Shown here piece after piece: positions 57,803 to 64,000 of a DNA stretch of 64,000 nucleotides (positions are counted from its first letter, which is position 1; each line of letters opens with the position of its first letter). The position numbers and the translations under genes were made by a program. The DNA is from Balneolaceae bacterium (lineage in GTDB: Bacteria; Bacteroidota; Rhodothermia; Balneolales; Balneolaceae), in NCBI GenBank assembly GCA_034521495.1, contig JAXHMK010000002.1:1-64000 (forward strand), in the 5' to 3' direction. The notes under the pieces are model-generated. The model saw nothing but the letters and a program-made list of their open reading frames with translations. It had not been told where the DNA came from and did no database searches.

Positions 57803-60397
57803 TTAGGCTTTCGCTTCCTGTTCTGATTCCTCCGAAGGAGAACTTTGTTCATCATCTTCGCTCGTGTTTTCAGCTACAGGTGTTTCCGGGTCAGTCCAAT
57901 CGAATGCAAGGCCATCACGGGATTTATTCATCTTAATTTTGATGAGTGATCCCTCGGGATGATCCACGCCAAGTAGTTCTTCAGCAAGCGGATCTTCCAC
58001 ATATTTCTGGATAGCTCGCCTCAGCGGCCGTGCACCATATTTCTGATCAAATCCTTTATCAGTGATGAACTCTTTGGCACCTTTTGTGAGTTCGAGTTCA
58101 TATCCAAGATTTCGAATTCTGTCGAACAGCTCATCAGAAAGAATATCGATAATTTTGAAGATATCCTTCCTTTCGAGAGGCCTGAACGTGAGGACATCGT
58201 CAATCCTGTTCAGAAACTCAGGGTTGAAAACTTTTTTAAGAGCGTCCTGAATGGTCGATTTCATCTGAGCGTAATCAAATTCTCCTTCTCCTGTGGAGAA
58301 ACCAATTCCTTTGCCCATATTTCGAATATCACGTGCGCCAATGTTAGACGTCATGATGATAATGGTGTTTCTGAAATCGACTTTTCTGCCAAGGCTGTCA
58401 GTCAGAATTCCATCATCCAGGATCTGTAACAAAATATTAAACACATCCGGGTGAGCCTTCTCAATCTCATCGAGAAGAACTACACTATACGGTTTTCTCC
58501 GAACTTTCTCGGTCAGAATTCCACCTTCCTCGTAACCAACATAACCGGGAGGCGCACCTACAAGACGTGATACACTGAATTTTTCCATGTACTCACTCAT
58601 ATCAATTCGGATGAGGGCTTCATCCTTATCAAACAGGTATTTGGCAAGTACTTTAGCCATTTCGGTTTTACCTACACCGGTAGGGCCGAGGAAAATAAAT
58701 GAACCGATAGGACGTGCCGGATCTTTTAAACCAGCGCGTGTTCTCTGAATTGCTTTGGTAAGTTTAATGATCGCTTCGTCCTGGCCAACAATACTTTTGC
58801 CAAGCTCTTCTTTCATCTTCAAGAGCTTTTGTCCCTCTTTCTGGCTGATTTTGTTAACAGGAACACCGCTCATCATTGCAACAACCGATGCAACATCTTC
58901 ATCCGTTACATCATAAACAATGTGTTCAGATTCTTTTTCCCACTCTTTTTGAGCCTGATCTAACTCTTCGATCAACCTTTTTTCCGTATCACGGAGACGT
59001 GCAGCTTCTTCAAATCGCTGCTTTTTGACCATAGAATTTTTTTCCTGGCTCGTTTTTTCAATCTCATCTTCCAGCTCCAGAATGTGATCGGGAACTGTAA
59101 TATTTGATAAGTGAACACGAGCACCAGCTTCATCAAGAGCATCAATCGCCTTGTCGGGGAGAAAGTGATCGGTCACATATCGGTCCGTCAATTTCACACA
59201 TGCTTCAATCGCATCTTTTTCATATCGAACACTGTGGTGCTTCTCGTACTTCCCTTTAATTTGAATTAAAATTTCAAGGGTCTCTTCGATAGTGGTTGGA
59301 TCAACCATAATTTTCTGGAAACGTCTTTCCAATGCACCATCTTTCTCAATAAACTGCCGATATTCATTCAGTGTGGTTGCACCTATTGCCTGAACTTCGC
59401 CGCGTGCGAGAGCAGGTTTTAACATATTAGATGCATCTAATGACCCACTGGCTCCACCGGCTCCTACAATGGTATGAAGTTCGTCGATAAAGAGAATAAC
59501 ATTCTCTGTCTTCTCCAATTCTCCCATAACCGCTTTCATTCGCTCCTCGAACTGGCCGCGGTATTTAGTTCCCGCCACAAGTGCAGCAAGATCAAGCGCA
59601 ATCACACGCTTGTCATAGAGAACTCGCGAAACTTTTCGCTCATTAATTCTGGTTGCCAAACCTTCGGCTATTGCGGTTTTTCCAACTCCCGGTTCACCAA
59701 TAAGAACAGGGTTATTCTTCTTGCGGCGACTCAGCACCTGGGCCACCCGCTCAATTTCTTTTTCTCTTCCAATAATCGGATCGAGCTTACCATCCTCAGC
59801 AAGCTGAGTAAGGTCTCTGCCAAAATTGTCTAATACTGGTGTTTTTGACTTTTCCATTTTCTTTTCTCGTGAACTACCGGATGATTGTGAACCTTTAGAT
59901 GACGATGGCGGCGTAGAAGAACTTGCGGTTCGGGTGTCAGACTGATCTGTATCCCGGGTGTTGCCGGAAATAATCATGTCAAGTTCTTCACGTACAGCAT
60001 CGTACGACACACTAAACTGCTGTAAAATTTGAGCAGCTATATTTTCTTCATCCCTCAGGAGAGATAACAGAAGATGTTCTGTACCTATTGTATCGCTTTT
60101 GTACAATTTTGCTTCGAGGTAAGTGATACGAAGTACTTTTTCAGCCTGTTTTGTGAGAGGAATATTTCCCACAGTAACCGTACCTCCGGTACCCCGGACT
60201 GTGTCTTCAATAGTTTTTTTGAGCTTAAATAGATCGCAATTCAAATTTTTCAGTATTCGAATGGCAACACCGTCGCCTAATCGAACAATTCCTAAGATGA
60301 GATGCTCGGTGCCAATATAATCGTGGCCTAACCGGAGCGCCTCTTCTCGGCTGAATTGAATTACATCACGAACTTTACTTGAAAAATTACCCTCCAT
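57803..60397 (-). CDS. clpC: ClpC-type AAA+ unfoldase
   Basis: About 864 residues from the ATG at 60397 ([20 protein letters not shown]), preceded by AGG and matching the usual family start; a longer frame opens at 60469. N-domain double repeat (1-150), a serine-rich linker, first AAA domain with [13 protein letters not shown], a central UVR-containing coiled coil and second AAA domain with [13 protein letters not shown], sensor and tip regions intact, plus an acidic C-terminal tail of about 35 residues. ClpC unfolds proteins for ClpP and controls stress responses. Confidence 0.97.
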   Translation of the reverse strand: MEGNFSSKVRDVIQFSREEALRLGHDYIGTEHLILGIVRLGDGVAIRILKNLNCDLFKLKKTIEDTVRGTGGTVTVGNIPLTKQAEKVLRITYLEAKLYKSDTIGTEHLLLSLLRDEENIAAQILQQFSVSYDAVREELDMIISGNTRDTDQSDTRTASSSTPPSSSKGSQSSGSSREKKMEKSKTPVLDNFGRDLTQLAEDGKLDPIIGREKEIERVAQVLSRRKKNNPVLIGEPGVGKTAIAEGLATRINERKVSRVLYDKRVIALDLAALVAGTKYRGQFEERMKAVMGELEKTENVILFIDELHTIVGAGGASGSLDASNMLKPALARGEVQAIGATTLNEYRQFIEKDGALERRFQKIMVDPTTIEETLEILIQIKGKYEKHHSVRYEKDAIEACVKLTDRYVTDHFLPDKAIDALDEAGARVHLSNITVPDHILELEDEIEKTSQEKNSMVKKQRFEEAARLRDTEKRLIEELDQAQKEWEKESEHIVYDVTDEDVASVVAMMSGVPVNKISQKEGQKLLKMKEELGKSIVGQDEAIIKLTKAIQRTRAGLKDPARPIGSFIFLGPTGVGKTEMAKVLAKYLFDKDEALIRIDMSEYMEKFSVSRLVGAPPGYVGYEEGGILTEKVRRKPYSVVLLDEIEKAHPDVFNILLQILDDGILTDSLGRKVDFRNTIIIMTSNIGARDIRNMGKGIGFSTGEGEFDYAQMKSTIQDALKKVFNPEFLNRIDDVLTFRPLERKDIFKIIDILSDELFDRIRNLGYELELTKGAKEFITDKGFDQKYGARPLRRAIQKYVEDPLAEELLGVDHPEGSLIKIKMNKSRDGLAFDWTDPETPVAENTSEDDEQSSPSEESEQEAKA

Positions 60398-60548
60398 AGT
60401 GGGACCTAAAAGATTTGTCGTTACTAATTTTTTACGGTAACGAGTGAAGTAGTTTTTTAGTTCATTCACCTACGAAAGTAGTATGGTGAAAATGCAAATG
60501 CAAACAATTAAAAAGGAATTTGGAATAAATCGAGAAGTGAATTGTTTT

Positions 60549-62054
60549 TTAAAACAACGAAGTACCGGTCATCTCTTCTGGCTGCTCCAGATCCATTATT
60601 TTTAGAAGAGTTGGGGATACATCGGCCAGAATACCATTCTTGAGCTCAGTATTTCTTTCTGAAACAAGTACAACAGGTACCGGGGCTGTAGTATGAGCTG
60701 TATGCGCACTTCCGTCTGGCTGAACCATGCAATCAGCATTCCCGTGGTCGGCTATAACCAAAACTTCATAGCCATTTTGCGTAGCTGCTTCAGTTACTTT
60801 TTTGAGTTGTTCATCAACTGTTTCCACAGCTTTTATGGCGGCTTCCATATCGCCGGTATGTCCAACCATATCGGGATTGGCAAAATTTACAATGACAAGA
60901 CTGAAATCATTTTTCAATCCCTGTACCACTTTATCACCAACTTCAGCAGCGCTCATTTCAGGTTGCAGGTCGTAGGTTGCAACTTTAGGACTTGGTACCA
61001 TAATCCGTTCCTCTCCGTCATTGGGTGTTTCCTCACCGCCATTAAAGAAGTAAGTAACGTGTGGGTATTTCTCTGTCTCGGCGATCCGAAGCTGTTTTAG
61101 TCCCTTTGCGCTGACAAACTCTCCGATTGTATTTTTTAAACGGGTAGGAGGGAAGGCCACATGAGCAAACGAGTTAAATGTATCATCATAATCGGTAAAA
61201 GTAACATAATGGAGGTCCAGATTCTCCATTTCAAAAGGAATATCTCCAACCTGGAAGAATGCTTTTGTTATCTGCCGTGCTCGATCTCCCCGAATGTTGA
61301 AGAATACAACTACATCGCCTTTTTCAATTCGGCTGTTTTCAGGTGTATTTATTAAGTGTGGTTTAAGAAACTCATCCGTTATATCGTTTTCATAACTCTG
61401 CTCAAAAACTTCTGATGCTTCATCAACTTCCTCTCCTTTTCCATGAATCAAAAGATCGTATGCTTTCTCAGTTCGTTCCCACCTGTTGTCGCGGTCCATT
61501 GCATAATATCGTCCGATAACGGAAGCAATTTTTCCAACGCCAATATTGTCGGCTTTCTTCTCAAACTTTTTCAAATATTCTGCACCGCCGTGGGGAGAGG
61601 TATCTCGCCCATCGGTAAAAGCGTGGACAAAAGCGTTCTCAAGATCGTATTTCTTTGCCATCTTGAGCAGGGCATACAGGTGTTCATTATTACTGTGAAC
61701 TCCACCATCCGAAAAAAGCCCCATAAAATGGATTTTTCCTTTTTCTCTGGCCTTTTCGAAAGCCTCGGTCAGCATCTCATTTTCGAAAAACTCTCCGTCT
61801 CTGATGGATTTGTTTATCCGGGAAAGTTCCTGCCATACAATGCGCCCGGCTCCTATATTAAGGTGTCCCACCTCGGAATTTCCAAATTGGCCGTCTGGTA
61901 ATCCTACATCTTCTCCGCTTGCAGAGAGTTGTGCATGGGGATATTTCTTAATGAGAGAATCAAAATATGGTTTACTGGCCTTTTCAACGGCACTAACTTC
62001 TGGATTCTCGGCAATTCCGAAACCGTCAAGTATAACAAGAAGGGCTTTAGACAA
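60549..62054 (-). CDS. gpmI: 2,3-bisphosphoglycerate-independent phosphoglycerate mutase
   Basis: 501 residues. The start is TTG at 62054, two bases after the rpsT stop, and fits the family N-terminus (SKALLVILDGFGIAE). Catalytic S60 in FGNSEVGHLNIGAGR and the alkaline-phosphatase-like metal ligands (VIADHGNAD, MVGHTGD) are intact. Converts 3- to 2-phosphoglycerate in glycolysis using manganese. Stop/start closeness to rpsT suggests coupled translation. Confidence 0.95.
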   Translation of the reverse strand: MSKALLVILDGFGIAENPEVSAVEKASKPYFDSLIKKYPHAQLSASGEDVGLPDGQFGNSEVGHLNIGAGRIVWQELSRINKSIRDGEFFENEMLTEAFEKAREKGKIHFMGLFSDGGVHSNNEHLYALLKMAKKYDLENAFVHAFTDGRDTSPHGGAEYLKKFEKKADNIGVGKIASVIGRYYAMDRDNRWERTEKAYDLLIHGKGEEVDEASEVFEQSYENDITDEFLKPHLINTPENSRIEKGDVVVFFNIRGDRARQITKAFFQVGDIPFEMENLDLHYVTFTDYDDTFNSFAHVAFPPTRLKNTIGEFVSAKGLKQLRIAETEKYPHVTYFFNGGEETPNDGEERIMVPSPKVATYDLQPEMSAAEVGDKVVQGLKNDFSLVIVNFANPDMVGHTGDMEAAIKAVETVDEQLKKVTEAATQNGYEVLVIADHGNADCMVQPDGSAHTAHTTAPVPVVLVSERNTELKNGILADVSPTLLKIMDLEQPEEMTGTSLF

Positions 62055-62056
62055 TG

Positions 62057-62311
62057 TTACGATAGATTATTTACGTGAGTAGTAAGCTGTGATTTTTTTC
62101 GTGCTGCTCTATTCGGATGAATTATATTTTTTACAGCCAGTCTGTCAATTAAGCTTACTGCATCTTTTAAATGCTTTTCAGCTTGTTCTTTGTCAGTAGA
62201 ATCCATCACTTTTTTTATAAGCGTTCGCATTTTAGAACGACGTGCGTTGTTGTGTGATCTGCGCTTCTTGTTTTGGCGCATTCGTTTGATAGCTGATTTA
62301 TGCTGTGGCAT
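62057..62311 (-). CDS. rpsT: 30S ribosomal protein S20
   Basis: 84 residues, normal size, basic and helical: MPQHKSAIKRMRQNKKRRSH, then KAVSLIDRLAVK-like LKDAVSLIDRLAVKNIIHP. Binds 16S rRNA at the bottom of the small subunit. First gene of the rpsT-gpmI unit, divergent from cmk-rpsA. Confidence 0.97.
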   Translation of the reverse strand: MPQHKSAIKRMRQNKKRRSHNNARRSKMRTLIKKVMDSTDKEQAEKHLKDAVSLIDRLAVKNIIHPNRAARKKSQLTTHVNNLS

Positions 62312-62357
62312 AACGAATTAATAAAATTTATAAATACTCTTTTTGTTTACAGAATCA

Positions 62358-62388
62358 TAAAATTAACGCTTCTGTATTCAACTTACAA
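62358..62388 (-). promoter_or_regulatory. Candidate promoter of rpsT
   Basis: On the minus strand TTG (plus 62386-62388) is followed after 20 bases by TAATTTTA (plus 62358-62365), seven of eight bases like the Bacteroidota -7 element TAnnTTTG, about 50 bases before the start codon. Weak evidence only. Confidence 0.25.
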
Positions 62389-62438
62389 GAAGGGATTGAA
62401 TATTAAGTATAAAAAATTTAATTTAGCTGTTCTCTGAT

Positions 62439-63104
62439 ATGATCATAGTAATCGATGGGCCGGCAGGATCCGGCAAAAGTTCTACCGCAAAAAAATTAGC
62501 CGAATTGCTCGATATTCAATATCTCGATTCGGGTGCTTTATACAGAGCACTTACTTTTCTGTGGTTAAACAACGATAAACCTGATTTATCGGAGTTCTTT
62601 GACATGTTGCCGGAGGTTAACCTGGAAACCGAATATCGTGATCAACTGTTTCATGTAAAAGTGAATGGAAATGATATCACAAATAAAATTCGGACACAGC
62701 GAGTTGCAAATCATGTAAGTGAGATAGCGGCAAAACCGGAAGCCCGAATCTTCGTGAATCAATATATGAGAAAGCTTGTTATGCATGACACATATATAGC
62801 GGATGGAAGGGATCTTGGAACAGCTGTATTTCCTAACGCGGATTTGAAATTTTACATGGATGCATCATTGGAAGAACGGGCTAAGCGGCGATATCGCGAA
62901 TTGATCTCTGTTGGATCTGATATTTCTTTTGAAGAAGTAAAAATTAACTTAATAGAAAGAGATCACAAAGATAGCAACAGGGCTGCCGATCCGCTCAAAA
63001 AAGATGCAGATGCAATATTAATTGATACGACCGGCAAGACATTTGAAGAACAACTGAAGGAAATGACTACTATTATCAGAAAGAAACTTAAACTAAAACA
63101 ATAA
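62439..63104 (+). CDS. cmk: Cytidylate kinase
   Basis: 221 residues. P-loop IDGPAGSGKSSTAKKLA, LDSGALYRALTFL and IADGRDLGTAVFP are the nucleoside-monophosphate kinase motifs. Phosphorylates CMP and dCMP. Followed 53 bases later by rpsA, the widespread cmk-rpsA order. Confidence 0.96.
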   Translation: MIIVIDGPAGSGKSSTAKKLAELLDIQYLDSGALYRALTFLWLNNDKPDLSEFFDMLPEVNLETEYRDQLFHVKVNGNDITNKIRTQRVANHVSEIAAKPEARIFVNQYMRKLVMHDTYIADGRDLGTAVFPNADLKFYMDASLEERAKRRYRELISVGSDISFEEVKINLIERDHKDSNRAADPLKKDADAILIDTTGKTFEEQLKEMTTIIRKKLKLKQ

Positions 63105-63111
63105 TTAAACC

Positions 63112-63136
63112 CTGTATTTCGAAAGTCGAAATGCAG
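63112..63136 (+). promoter_or_regulatory. Hairpin in the rpsA leader
   Basis: CTGTATTTCGA and TCGAAATGCAG form an 11-pair stem (one G-U) around AAG, ending 21 bases before the rpsA ATG. No T-run follows, so it is more likely a leader or processing structure than a terminator of cmk. Confidence 0.5.
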
Positions 63137-63157
63137 TAGTATTTAACAGGTAATTAA

Positions 63158-64000
63158 ATGACAGAAGACGTAAACAAAAACAAAGAACAACAAGAAGAAG
63201 TTGAGACTGCTGTTGCAACTGAAGAGGAAGTTGAAGAAACAACCGAAAGTGAAGAAGCCGTTGCAGAAGAAGCAACCGAAGAAGAAGAAACAGAAGACAG
63301 AGAGAGATCTGAAGAATCGATACCAACCTTTACCGGCGAGGTAGATGGAGATACCTACACATTTGATCAACTCCAGGCTGCATCTGAAGATTATACAGAT
63401 GAAGAGTTTCATGAGCTGGCCGGTATGTATGAGAATACACTCAGTGAAATTGAAGAAAAAGAGATTGTTACAGGAATTGTTGTTTCTGTTGATGAAAAAT
63501 ATGTGATCGTTGATATCGGATTTAAATCCGAAGGTATTGTTCAGGCAAACGAATTTTCAGATAAAGTATTAGAAAACCTTGCACCGGGTGATGAAGTAGA
63601 AGTTTTTCTTGATAAAGTTGAAGACAGAGAAGGTCAGTTGATCCTTTCCCGTAAAAAGGCAGACATTCTCCAGGCCTGGGAAAACCTTGAAAGCTCTTAT
63701 GAAACCGGTGAAGTTATTGAGGGATATATTCAGCGGCGTATTAAAGGGGGTATGGTCGTAGATGTATTTGGAATTGACGCTTTCCTTCCCGGATCACAAA
63801 TTGATGTTCGCCCTGTTCGGGACTTCGACGCGTATGTTGGCAAAACCATGGAATTCCAGGTTGTGAAGCTCAACATGCAAGTTGAAAACGTTGTTGTTTC
63901 ACACAGAGCTCTTATCGAATCTGACCTTGAAGATCAGCGCCAGGAAATTCTCGAAACCATCGAAGCCGGTCAGGTTCTCGAAGGCATCGTGAAAAATATT
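63158..64000 (+). CDS. rpsA: 30S ribosomal protein S1 (3' end outside window)
   Basis: The ATG at 63158 has ACAGG upstream. The visible part (281 residues) starts with a glutamate-rich tail of about 50 residues, longer and more acidic than in E. coli S1, then a first S1/OB domain (EIVTGIVVSVDEKYVIVDIG...EGIVQANEFS) and a second (GEVIEGYIQRRIKGGMVVDV...AFLPGSQIDVR), and the third begins at the edge (VLEGIVKNI). S1 helps mRNA bind the ribosome. The frame is open to the window end. Confidence 0.96.
   Translation, partial: MTEDVNKNKEQQEEVETAVATEEEVEETTESEEAVAEEATEEEETEDRERSEESIPTFTGEVDGDTYTFDQLQAASEDYTDEEFHELAGMYENTLSEIEEKEIVTGIVVSVDEKYVIVDIGFKSEGIVQANEFSDKVLENLAPGDEVEVFLDKVEDREGQLILSRKKADILQAWENLESSYETGEVIEGYIQRRIKGGMVVDVFGIDAFLPGSQIDVRPVRDFDAYVGKTMEFQVVKLNMQVENVVVSHRALIESDLEDQRQEILETIEAGQVLEGIVKNI

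Overview
The window looks like chromosomal DNA from a marine or saline Bacteroidota-type bacterium. The best fit is the Balneolota/Rhodothermota branch (Balneola, Gracilimonas or Rhodohalobacter-like). This is inferred from the gene set: a FecI-type sigma/FecR/TonB receptor cassette whose receptor carries an STN domain, a hybrid two-component regulator with a beta-propeller sensor, a type IX secretion C-terminal signal with an NYPNPFNP motif, ClpC, a menaquinone methyltransferase, many secreted proteins ending their signal peptides in AQ, and moderate G+C. No rRNA is present to confirm it.

Layout. 1-7.2 kb: a tandem pair of M16 peptidases (the first cut by the window edge), a DinB-like protein, a glycosyltransferase overlapping an LpxH-like phosphoesterase, and an OsmC protein. 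7.6-14.1 kb (minus): an ECF sigma factor, a FecR anti-sigma factor, a TonB-dependent receptor and a four-domain fasciclin lipoprotein. 14.1-20.4 kb: several palindromic mobile-looking repeats around a two-component system (a FixL-like PAS kinase and a NarL-type regulator) and a YceI-YceI-nitroreductase-like operon. 20.6-29.1 kb (minus): housekeeping genes xseA, xerD, a PgpH-type HD phosphodiesterase, ligA and a RodZ-like protein. 29.3-34.7 kb (plus): comF, a membrane protein, a histidine phosphatase, ubiE, fabZ, panB and surE. 34.8-40.2 kb: a lipase-like hydrolase, a GH3 beta-glucosidase, a small lipoprotein and a Gfo/Idh/MocA oxidoreductase. 40.7-47.7 kb (minus): a very long beta-helix surface protein with a type IX sorting domain, broken by at least eight frameshifts and containing 0.9-kb direct repeats. 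48.0-52.2 kb: a large hybrid two-component regulator transcribed away from it. 52.2-53.9 kb: small VOC, SnoaL and DUF1801 genes, two of them decayed. 54.3-55.3 kb: six tRNA genes. 55.4-64 kb: a GT2 glycosyltransferase, a secreted propeller-like protein, clpC, gpmI, rpsT, cmk and the start of rpsA.

The main biology beyond housekeeping is (i) a probable iron/siderophore-type cell-surface signalling cassette, (ii) a candidate haem-PAS oxygen/redox-sensing two-component system next to a stress-like YceI operon, (iii) a decayed or mis-assembled giant surface protein facing a one-protein sensor/regulator, and (iv) at least five families of short inverted-repeat elements. One family is present three times, each copy flanked by a different short direct repeat as expected for a non-autonomous mobile element. 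I did not find a CRISPR array, a prophage, a transposase gene or a recognisable defence system.
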